Of a DNA stretch of 23,337 bases, positions 7,769 through 13,123 are shown in pieces. The notes below the pieces were generated by a model. That model saw only the letters and a program-made list of their open reading frames with translations, was not told the origin of the DNA and did not search any database. The DNA lies in the IMG/VR virus record IMGVR_UViG_3300031957_001220, positions 1 through 23,337 of that record; one strand, given 5' to 3'. The translations under genes and the position numbers were made by a program. Each line of letters opens with the position of its first letter. Position 1 is the stretch's first letter. This DNA comes from a virus.

Positions 7769-7776
7769 TTTTATTT

Positions 7777-8208
7777 ATGAGAAAAATATCTGTAGAAATT
7801 GCGAAAGCGTTTATTAATAACAAAAATAAAAGTATAGGTAATTCCAGAGTTTGCCCTGTATCTGAATGGGTGAGTAATGGAGAAATGGGAATCTATCTGC
7901 ATGACAATAAAATTGCATGGTGGGAGAAAAATCATCCGGACTTTAATTTAAGTAAAAATATTCACTTATGTTTTTCAATGTGTGGGTGGGATACAGTTAC
8001 AACGAGAGAGAGATTGAACACTTTATTTTATGAACTGTTTAAAAGTGATGCTGTTTACTTGAAACAATCTAAAGGTAATCAATATCTTTACATCAACACC
8101 ACTTGCATGGAGATAGACCCAAGCAAGGTTTATACATTGAGAGAAGTAAACAATGATCTATTTTTAGATGAGCCAATTGCCAAGCTTACCGCGATTACTT
8201 CATGGTAA
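7777..8208 (+). CDS. Conserved phage hypothetical protein, 143 aa
   Basis: This 143-residue protein has features I associate with a small phage family of unknown function: N-terminal KISVEIAKAF and SIGNSRV, a GIYLHDNKIAWWE strand pair, and the CGWDTVTTRERLNTLF segment. No catalytic motif is seen. I chose the ATG at 7777 rather than the upstream TTG at 7762, because GGAGG at 7764-7768 overlaps that TTG and is correctly placed (8 bases) for 7777. That ribosome site is paired in stem III of ribozyme B. Downstream, ribozyme C begins 10 bases after the stop. Confidence 0.72.
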   Translation: MRKISVEIAKAFINNKNKSIGNSRVCPVSEWVSNGEMGIYLHDNKIAWWEKNHPDFNLSKNIHLCFSMCGWDTVTTRERLNTLFYELFKSDAVYLKQSKGNQYLYINTTCMEIDPSKVYTLREVNNDLFLDEPIAKLTAITSW

Positions 8209-8218
8209 TAGCAATTTA

Positions 8219-8284
8219 ACCTACTGACGAGCCTTTGAAATACAGGCGAAACTAGACCCTAATTATTTAGGGTTTAGTCTAGGT
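8219..8284 (+). ncRNA. Hammerhead ribozyme C, type I
   Basis: Stem I is ACCUA (8219-8223) with UAGGU (8280-8284). The core CUGACGA is at 8224-8230. Stem II is GCCU/AGGC (8231-8234/8244-8247) with a loop containing UGAAAU. GAAAC is at 8248-8252. Stem III has 12 pairs from A8251-U8278 to A8262-U8267 with loop UUAU (8263-8266). GUC is at 8277-8279, with the cut after 8279. All conserved core positions match the hammerhead consensus. The 3' product would begin UAGGU and carry AGGAGG (8299-8304) for the next gene. Confidence 0.92.
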
Positions 8285-8312
8285 AATTATTAAATACTAG
8301 GAGGTATTTATT

Positions 8313-8585
8313 ATGGATAAATTCTTTAAAAAGAAGGGAGTTTATATCGAGGGTTTAAAGAGTGGCGATCACTATATTTTATTTAGACCTAATATCACTG
8401 GTTCTTATAAATGGAGACTGTTGACCTTAGTTGTTTTATCTAATGGAAAGGGAGTTGCCCATTTTATAAATGATTTTAAATACAAGAATGATGCTTATCA
8501 TTTTATTAATGTACTTGAATCTAATGTTCCTAATTTAACTTGGGAAGATGCTTATAAAAAAGCAGTGCCATTAGCGAATCAATAA
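8313..8585 (+). CDS. Hypothetical protein, 90 aa
   Basis: This small basic protein (MDKFFKKKGVYIEGLKSG at the start) alternates predicted strands (HYILFRPN, WRLLTLVVLSNGKGVAHFI) with a C-terminal helix (WEDAYKKAVPLA). No family is recognised. The start is supported by AGGAGG at 8299-8304, 8 bases upstream. The stop codon directly abuts stem I of ribozyme D, with no spacer. Cleavage at ribozymes C and D would give a 365-nt RNA carrying only this gene. Confidence 0.7.
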   Translation: MDKFFKKKGVYIEGLKSGDHYILFRPNITGSYKWRLLTLVVLSNGKGVAHFINDFKYKNDAYHFINVLESNVPNLTWEDAYKKAVPLANQ

Positions 8586-8649
8586 ACCTACTGAAGAGCG
8601 AGTGAGATTCTTGCGAAACTAGATTGAGGAGACTTGATCTAGTCTAGGT
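8586..8649 (+). ncRNA. Hammerhead ribozyme D, type I
   Basis: Stem I is ACCUA (8586-8590) with UAGGU (8645-8649). CUGAAGA is at 8591-8597. Stem II is GCGAG/CUUGC (8598-8602/8610-8614) with loop UGAGAUU. GAAAC is at 8615-8619. Stem III has 11 pairs (A8618-U8643 to G8628-C8633) closed by a GAGA tetraloop. GUC is at 8642-8644, with the cut after 8644. Stems II and III differ in sequence from ribozymes C and E yet keep pairing, and loop II keeps the UGARAU pattern. It begins at the first base after the stop codon of the 90-aa gene. Confidence 0.92.
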
Positions 8650-8650
8650 G

Positions 8651-8693
8651 GATTCACTGGAAAATATTTATTATTGACTGGTGAATCTTTTTT
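8651..8693 (+). terminator. Hairpin followed by a T6 run: weak terminator or attenuator
   Basis: GATTCAC (8651-8657) pairs with GTGAATC (8681-8687) around a 23-base AT-rich loop and is followed by six T (8688-8693). It lies 30 bases before the ATPase gene and just after the cut site of ribozyme D. The stem is short and the loop large, so termination would probably be partial. It could reduce ATPase expression or act as a 5' stabilising hairpin on the cleaved RNA. Confidence 0.4.
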
Positions 8694-8722
8694 ACTAACT
8701 TTGTTTCATGGAGGGAATTATT

Positions 8723-9772
8723 ATGAAACCAAGTCAAGCATTGCAGATTATGAAATCTGTTTTAGGTGGTGGAAACACGCCTTTTCTACTAGGTGGAACT
8801 GGTGTTGGTAAATCTGCTGTAGTTAGGCAATTGGCTACTGAGTTAGCTGATGATAGAGAGATAGTCGTTGATAACATTAATCCTAAGTCAAAAGAGTTTG
8901 GATTTATTGATTTTAGACTTTCGTTGTATGAATCAGTTGATCTTGGTGGACTTCCTTATATAGATGATGAGGGAGGACAAAAGAGAGCCTTCCTAGGCAA
9001 TCTTCCTAAGAGTGGTGAGGGTATCTTATTTTTTGATGAGTATGCCCAAGCACATCCAAGCGTTCAAGCAGTAGTGGGTCAATTGATCTATGAAAAGCGT
9101 TTAGGTGAATATGTTTTGCCTAAAGGGTGGAAAATGGTATGTGCTGGAAACAGGGCGAGTGATCGTGCTGGTTCTAACAAACTTCCTAGTCATGTTATTG
9201 GAAGATGCTCATTGATTAATTTTGAGCATGATTTTCAAGATTGGGATAAGTGGGCAATTGAGAATGACGTTGATAGTAGGGTAGTAGGTTATCTGAACTT
9301 TCAACCTCAATTTCTTAATGACTTTGATGCCAAGATCACTACTCCTCAACCAAGTCCTAGGGCATGGTCGAGATTGAGTGATACATTGAAAACCAATCCA
9401 CCTAAAGAACTCATCCAAAAAATAGCTGAATGTGATGTTGGCGAGATTCAAGCAATTGAATTTACTAACTTCATTTCACTAATGGATGATGTTCCAAATC
9501 TAAGCGACATAGTAAGTGGTAAAGACGTGGAAGTCGTTGACAAAGTAGGACTTTGTTTTGCCACTGCTGTTGCCTTAGTGGATGTAATCAAGAGTGCAAA
9601 AGAATCTCTAGTTGTAGATTATTTTGAAAATGCTCTTGCCTATGTTCAGAAATTCGCTACTCCAGAGTTTAGTTTGTTTTTTGTAAGACAATCTATTACT
9701 AGGAGAAGTGAATTGATTGATACTTCAGTCTATGCAAAATTTAAAGTTGAGCATCAAGATTTAGAGTATTAA
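8723..9772 (+). CDS. MoxR-type AAA+ ATPase, 349 aa
   Basis: This is an AAA+ ATPase with Walker A GGTGVGKS (residues 24-31), Walker B ILFFDE (101-106), a sensor-1-like asparagine in AGNRASD (about 143) and an arginine in VIGRC (about 161). The layout fits MoxR/dynein-related AAA proteins, which work with VWA-domain partners as chaperone-like remodelling machines. The metallopeptidase/VWA gene two genes downstream fits that pairing. The ATG at 8723 follows GGAGGG (8710-8715) at good spacing; the in-frame ATG at 8708 overlaps that site and is less likely. Ribozymes D and E flank the gene. The target of the machine is unknown. Confidence 0.85.
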   Translation: MKPSQALQIMKSVLGGGNTPFLLGGTGVGKSAVVRQLATELADDREIVVDNINPKSKEFGFIDFRLSLYESVDLGGLPYIDDEGGQKRAFLGNLPKSGEGILFFDEYAQAHPSVQAVVGQLIYEKRLGEYVLPKGWKMVCAGNRASDRAGSNKLPSHVIGRCSLINFEHDFQDWDKWAIENDVDSRVVGYLNFQPQFLNDFDAKITTPQPSPRAWSRLSDTLKTNPPKELIQKIAECDVGEIQAIEFTNFISLMDDVPNLSDIVSGKDVEVVDKVGLCFATAVALVDVIKSAKESLVVDYFENALAYVQKFATPEFSLFFVRQSITRRSELIDTSVYAKFKVEHQDLEY

Positions 9773-9773
9773 A

Positions 9774-10021
9774 ACCTACTGAAGAGCCTATGAAATTTAG
9801 GCGAAACTGGAGAGTAAAGATACGCTGAATTGCAATTAAGCATTTTAGTTTTCTTGTTGGTTATGTATTGATTTAAAAGTTAAGGTGGGAAGTGGCTACC
9901 TTTAATGACAACCAGTGATACAGGGCAAAATAAATATTAAATGCCCTAACAGGATAAAACAATATGTTAAATAAAAGGAACTGACTTTTAAATTTTACGC
10001 TAACTACTCTCTAGTCTAGGT
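9774..10021 (+). ncRNA. Hammerhead ribozyme E, type I, with a large insertion in stem III
   Basis: Stem I is ACCUA (9774-9778) with UAGGU (10017-10021). CUGAAGA is at 9779-9785. Stem II is GCCUA/UAGGC (9786-9790/9798-9802) with loop UGAAAUU. GAAAC is at 9803-9807. Stem III has 11 pairs, A9806-A9816 with U10015-U10005, including one G-U. GUC is at 10014-10016, with the cut after 10016. Instead of a tetraloop, stem III encloses 188 bases (9817-10004). The two halves match ribozymes C and D so exactly that the long-range pairing is convincing. Ribozyme E separates the ATPase gene from the next two genes. Confidence 0.85.
9817..10004 (+). ncRNA. Structured RNA domain nested in ribozyme E
   Basis: The insertion has no plausible gene but several possible helices: GCU..AGC/AAU..AUU closing UGCA (9824-9840); AAGGU/ACCUU (9882-9886/9898-9902); GGGCA/UGCCC closing a 14-base A-rich loop (9923-9946); and a long-range perfect 10-bp pair, 9871-9880 with 9984-9993. 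UGGUU/AACCA (9858-9862/9910-9914) would make a pseudoknot with the last. The GGGCA hairpin and its loop recur at 12753-12774 with one loop change and compensating stem bases. I do not recognise a known RNA class; a ligand- or protein-binding control domain is possible. Confidence 0.5.
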
Positions 10022-10022
10022 G

Positions 10023-10040
10023 TTTCCTAATGATAGGAAA
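10023..10040 (+). promoter_or_regulatory. 7-bp hairpin in the 5' leader after ribozyme E
   Basis: TTTCCTA (10023-10029) pairs with TAGGAAA (10034-10040) around ATGA. It begins 6 bases after the predicted cut at 10016, so it would form a stable hairpin near the new 5' end of the next mRNA. There is no U-run immediately after it, so it is not a terminator. A stabilising role is inference. Confidence 0.4.
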
Positions 10041-10076
10041 TATTATTAACCAGTATATATTTTTCTAGGAGGTTTT

Positions 10077-11045
10077 ATGAAAAATGAAAATACTAATACG
10101 TTAAGTGAAAATGCTACTTTGGTAAGACTTACTACTAAGTTTTGGAGTGGCATTAAAACTGATAAATCACTTCGTGATAGCCTAGCTGACATTACTAATA
10201 CTAGTGATCAATCTATGTTGCACGTTGCCAAGCATTTAGTTGGATTCAATGCTAATAAATACTTTAGACGAATCATTAACAAAGTGCGAAATGATAGGTA
10301 CTATCCACTGACTTTGCCTTGGGATGATAATTCCTCGGATGATGATAACAAGGTCGTTAGTGGGTGGAGATTATGCCCAAATAGTCAATTAGACAATTTG
10401 CAGAAGGCAGTAGATCAAGCAAGGCAAGACTTCTTTAAAGAGGTTGATGAGTTTTGTAAGAACTACCCCAAGATGATTGATGATGCTAAAGGCGTTTTAG
10501 GTCATGCTTTCAATATGGGTGATTATCCTCCAGTGGATGATATTAAAGATAAATTCAAATTTGATTTTGAGATTTCTTTAATACCTAGCTATAGCAACGA
10601 TATCAGATTAAACGTATCTGCTGACTTGCGAAAACGTATCGAACAGGATGCTGAAAAGAGACTTAGCAAAAATGTTAAGACAATCTTTCAGACCACTGTT
10701 GATGCTCTAGTAGAACAAGTTGAGCATATATCAGAGAAGCTTAAATCTTATGACCCTACTAATAAACAGGGTGGATTTTTTAAAGATTCTAGTTTCGACA
10801 AATTGCGAAAAGCAGTTGAAGTTATACCTAACGTCAATCAAGACATATTAGGCAATGACTCTGATATAGCTAATGCTCATCAAAGTCTAGTAGCTGTTTT
10901 GTCTACCATTAACAGTATTGATTCTCTTCGAGATGAGACTGATATTGGAGATGCAAAACGTAAAAAAGTTGCTGATGATCTAGATAAAGCCATTGACCCA
11001 TTGAAAGGTGGATTAATGAAAAAACTAGGTGGTAAAGATGACTGA
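10077..11045 (+). CDS. Alpha-helical protein between ATPase and VWA genes, 322 aa
   Basis: This 322-residue protein is predicted to be mostly helical. The N-terminal region (LVRLTTKFWSGIKTDKSL) and the central region (KNYPKMIDDAKGVLGHAF) are unfamiliar. The second half has long amphipathic helices (FQTTVDALVEQVEHISEKL) and ends in a basic GGLMKKLGGKDD tail. No catalytic motif is seen and I cannot name a family. Its place between a MoxR ATPase and its VWA partner, overlapping the latter (ATGACTGA), suggests it is a third component or substrate adaptor of the same complex. The ribosome site, TAGGAGG (10066-10072), is strong and perfectly complementary to the loop of the small RNA at 13124-13227. 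Confidence 0.72.
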   Translation: MKNENTNTLSENATLVRLTTKFWSGIKTDKSLRDSLADITNTSDQSMLHVAKHLVGFNANKYFRRIINKVRNDRYYPLTLPWDDNSSDDDNKVVSGWRLCPNSQLDNLQKAVDQARQDFFKEVDEFCKNYPKMIDDAKGVLGHAFNMGDYPPVDDIKDKFKFDFEISLIPSYSNDIRLNVSADLRKRIEQDAEKRLSKNVKTIFQTTVDALVEQVEHISEKLKSYDPTNKQGGFFKDSSFDKLRKAVEVIPNVNQDILGNDSDIANAHQSLVAVLSTINSIDSLRDETDIGDAKRKKVADDLDKAIDPLKGGLMKKLGGKDD

Positions 11046-12294
11046 TAGAGTTTTACAAGCAAGAGCAAGATTAATGAAACATGATGTAGGAATTGCATCA
11101 ATGCTACTTAATCTTGAATTAGTAGAAACTGATAAATGCGACACTATGGCTACCAATGGAAAAGAGATACTCTGGAATCCCAAGTTTGTTAAAGAGATAA
11201 CAGATAAAGAAATAGAGTGTGTCCTTATCCATGAATCTATGCACGTTGTATGGGAACATCCACTTAGACGAGGTAAACGTAATCACGAACTATGGAATGT
11301 AGCTACTGATTATGTAATCAATGCTTATATCAAAATTGATCTAGGCATGGATTTACCTCAAGGTGGATTATTTAATTCTAAGTATCGTAAATGGACTGCT
11401 GAACAAGTCTATCGAGAACTTGATACTAATGATGATGCTTTGCAACAAGCAATAAATGAGTGCAATAGTGCAAATGGCAATTCTGATGATTCAGATAGCA
11501 ATTCACAATCATCAAGTGATGATAAGTATTCAGACATACCTAAACTTATAGGTGAGGTATGGGATGCAGTGAATGAAGAGGGTAAACCTCTGAATGAATC
11601 TGAAAAGGAAGAAATGTCTAATGCTATCAGATCGCAAGTGTTTTTCGCTGATAAGATCGCCAGTCTGAGTGGAACTTCCTCAATGACTGGAAGAGTTGAT
11701 GCTGTTAAGGGTGGAACTCTTAACTGGAAAGACTTGTTATCTGATTTACTAACTTCAATGACCCTAAAAGATCAATCATGGTCAAGACTGAATAAACGTC
11801 ATGCTTGGAGGGGTATTAATTTACCTAGCAAGATACGTTCTAATGAGGGTGGGGAAATTGCAGTTGCTATTGATACCAGTGGTTCAGTTTCACAATTTGA
11901 ACTCAACATTTTTTCTGAGGAATTACAGGCAATATGTGAATCTTGCAATATTGATAAAGTAAGAGTTTGCTATTGCGACACTACTGTAAGAAAAAATAGC
12001 GAGGGTGAATGGTGGGATATATTTGATCTCTCAATGGGTGAAAATATTGAACTGGAGGTAAGAGGTGGAGGAGGAACAGATTTTGACCCTCCTTTTAATC
12101 TCTTTAATGACCATTCAGATGATGTTGATGATGTATGTGCCTTTATTTATTTCACTGATGCTTATGGCGAAGTGGATGCAAAAGTAGAGCCAAGCGTTCC
12201 TGTAATTTGGGCGATAACTCATAATGGTTATGAGTATGACCCTAAATTTCCTTTTGGAGAGAACGTATACGTCAATGTTTCTGAGTTTCACTAA
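11038..12294 (+). CDS. Metallopeptidase-like/VWA-domain protein (DUF2201-like), 418 aa
   Basis: The N-terminal half has a zinc-peptidase-type HESMH (residues 65-69) with a further histidine in WEHPLR, as in the putative metallopeptidase domain of DUF2201-like proteins. A low-complexity D/S/N linker follows (about 145-165). The C-terminal half is a VWA-like domain with MIDAS DTSGS (279-283), a GGGTDFDP segment (about 344-351) and YFTDAYG (371-377). The domain order matches VWA partners of MoxR ATPases. Whether it cleaves peptides is unknown. I use ATG 11038, which follows AGGTGG and overlaps the previous stop; GTG 11029 is an alternative. A stable hairpin and ribozyme F follow. Confidence 0.8.
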   Translation: MTDRVLQARARLMKHDVGIASMLLNLELVETDKCDTMATNGKEILWNPKFVKEITDKEIECVLIHESMHVVWEHPLRRGKRNHELWNVATDYVINAYIKIDLGMDLPQGGLFNSKYRKWTAEQVYRELDTNDDALQQAINECNSANGNSDDSDSNSQSSSDDKYSDIPKLIGEVWDAVNEEGKPLNESEKEEMSNAIRSQVFFADKIASLSGTSSMTGRVDAVKGGTLNWKDLLSDLLTSMTLKDQSWSRLNKRHAWRGINLPSKIRSNEGGEIAVAIDTSGSVSQFELNIFSEELQAICESCNIDKVRVCYCDTTVRKNSEGEWWDIFDLSMGENIELEVRGGGGTDFDPPFNLFNDHSDDVDDVCAFIYFTDAYGEVDAKVEPSVPVIWAITHNGYEYDPKFPFGENVYVNVSEFH

Positions 12295-12303
12295 CGTCTG
12301 ATT

Positions 12304-12353
12304 CGATTTAAGGGTAGGGTAATCTAGCCTATGCTAGACCCTTACCCTTATCG
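12304..12353 (+). promoter_or_regulatory. Long stable hairpin after the VWA gene
   Basis: CGAT/ATCG, AAGGGTA/TACCCTT, GGGT/ACCC and CTAGC/GCTAG stack into one long imperfect stem (12304-12353) with loop CTAT (12329-12332). It starts 10 bases after the stop codon. No T-run follows, so it is not a standard terminator. It lies 50 bases before the predicted cut of ribozyme F, so it could protect the new 3' end from exonucleases. This role is inferred. Confidence 0.6.
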
Positions 12354-12391
12354 TCTTAATGCAATAGAGAGGATTCTGAGAGGTCGAAATC

Positions 12392-12458
12392 TGAGTTTTT
12401 GTCTGAAAAATGGGTGTTTTTCACTGATGAGCCTAAAAATAGGCGAAACAGAAACTTA
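12392..12458 (+). ncRNA. Hammerhead ribozyme F, canonical type III
   Basis: GUC is at 12401-12403 (cut after 12403). Stem I is UGAAAAA/UUUUUCA (12404-12410/12417-12423) with loop UGGGUG. CUGAUGA is at 12424-12430. Stem II is GCCUA/UAGGC (12431-12435/12440-12444) with loop AAAA. GAAAC is at 12445-12449. Stem III has 11 pairs, A12448-A12458 with U12402-U12392, including two G-U. Every core position matches the consensus with no insertion, unlike ribozymes A and B. The next gene's AGGAGG (12477-12482) is outside the stem, so here cleavage would not directly mask or free the ribosome site. Confidence 0.93.
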
Positions 12459-12486
12459 AATAAATTCATAAAAAATAGGAGGTTTT

Positions 12487-12639
12487 ATGGAAGAGAATAA
12501 AAAAATTGTTGCTACACAAATTTTAGTAGAGTGGAGTGATAGTCCAGCATTAGTAGTCTTACTTGCTAATATGCCTAGTCAATTACAAGCAGACTTTGAT
12601 AAATGGCTATCAGAAATTGAAAATGATTGTCGATCTTGA
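12487..12639 (+). CDS. Small acidic protein, 50 aa
   Basis: This is a 50-codon gene starting MEENKKIVATQILVEW and ending SEIENDCRS. Its ATG is preceded by a perfect TAGGAGGTTTT ribosome site, which strongly supports translation. It is acidic with two predicted helices and no recognisable domain. It is the last gene before the terminator at 12844 and sits between ribozyme F and a structured 3' region. Its ribosome site has the same 12-base match to the small RNA at 13124-13227 as that of the 322-aa gene. Confidence 0.65.
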   Translation: MEENKKIVATQILVEWSDSPALVVLLANMPSQLQADFDKWLSEIENDCRS

Positions 12640-12840
12640 GAGTTGTTCCCAGTTATGCGACATAAAATAAAATAACTGAAATTGCATGAGTCTGTTAGTT
12701 TGGCTCTTGAAAACAAAAACTAGACTTGCCAGTTGCTAGAGTGCGAGTGCCAAGCAAAATAAATAATAAATGCTAACGATAAATAACAGGCAATTAATTT
12801 GAATAGCAGTAAGTCTGACAAACTTACACGAAAAATTGTC
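12640..12840 (+). ncRNA. Structured 3' region or small RNA related to the domain nested in ribozyme E
   Basis: About 200 non-coding bases lie between the 50-aa gene and the terminator. Possible helices: CAGTTAT/ATAACTG (12650-12656/12672-12678), TTGGC/GCCAA (12700-12704/12749-12753), CTAG/CTAG around TTGCC, GCA/TGC closing AAATAAATAATAAA (12754-12773), and GTAAGT/ACTTAC (12809-12827 area). The A-rich loop matches the one at 9928-9941 in 13 of 14 bases, and both regions share CTGAA(A)TTGCA about 20 bases before TTAGTTT. It probably ends at the following terminator. It is not identifiable as tmRNA, 6S or a known riboswitch. Confidence 0.5.
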
Positions 12841-12843
12841 ATG

Positions 12844-12884
12844 GGCGATAGCTACTTTAATTAGTAGTTATCGCCTTTTTTTTT
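12844..12884 (+). terminator. Strong intrinsic terminator of the ribozyme operon
   Basis: GGCGATA (12844-12850), G and CTACT pair with AGTAG (12863-12867), T and TATCGCC (12869-12875), giving 13 pairs (one G-T) around loop TTAATT. Nine T follow (12876-12884). It is a textbook Rho-independent terminator on the + strand and marks the end of the transcript that carries the six ribozymes. Confidence 0.92.
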
Positions 12885-12943
12885 GGCAAAAATTTTCCCT
12901 CACGCATCTAATAATACAGCAGTCGGCTATACCTGATTATATA

Positions 12944-13032
12944 AATATTTACTGGTATATATTGATTGTTGGTAGTTGGGTGATAGTAGTTGCTAACGTG
13001 CTTCAGGTAGCTCAAAATAAATATTTACTGGT
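12944..13032 (+). repeat. Pair of AATATTTACTGGT elements
   Basis: The 13-mer AATATTTACTGGT is present at 12944-12956 and 13020-13032, both preceded by ATA or AATA and in the same orientation, 76 bp apart. The same element, with two variable bases (AATATTTACYRGT), recurs on either strand at 13631-13643, 14486-14498, 21653-21665, 21702-21714 and 23149-23161. Here the pair lies just before two DnaA boxes. It may be a replication iteron or a binding site for a phage regulator. Confidence 0.6.
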
Positions 13033-13054
13033 AAAAATATGGATGTAAACAACC

Positions 13055-13085
13055 TGTGGATAAGTTGTTAATAAATTGTGGATAA
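13055..13085 (-). other. Two perfect DnaA boxes; candidate replication origin or DnaA-regulated site
   Basis: TGTGGATAA occurs at 13055-13063 and 13077-13085. Each is the reverse complement of the DnaA consensus TTATCCACA. They are in the same orientation, 22 bp apart (about two helical turns). The surroundings (12885-13193) are AT-rich, gene-free, bounded by terminators on both sides and contain the AATATTTACTGGT pair. This suggests an origin using host DnaA, or a DnaA-sensitive promoter for the small RNA immediately downstream. Confidence 0.6.
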
Positions 13086-13088
13086 CTA

Positions 13089-13117
13089 TTGCGTTTTGCA
13101 ATCTTTTGACCTATATT
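13089..13117 (+). promoter_or_regulatory. Possible promoter of the small RNA
   Basis: TTGCGT (13089-13094) is followed after 17 bp by TATATT (13112-13117), predicting a start near 13124. An alternative is TTGACC (13106-13111) with a short 15-bp spacer to TATGTT (13127-13132). Either would begin an RNA that ends at the terminator at 13194-13227. The match is moderate, but a transcript is expected because a second terminator occurs with no gene since the previous one. Confidence 0.4.
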
Positions 13118-13123
13118 AAAAAC

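Noticed and set aside
9209-9451. 80-codon leftward frame opposite the ATPase
   Set aside because: Antisense to a gene with intact Walker motifs; no ribosome site or homology.
12754-12792. tmRNA-like tag reading (GCT AAC GAT AAA TAA)
   Set aside because: There is no acceptor stem, T-arm or CCA end nearby, and the reading frame is full of stops.
12836-13048. 70-codon rightward reading frame
   Set aside because: It starts inside the non-coding region and runs through the strong terminator hairpin and T-run, with no ribosome site.
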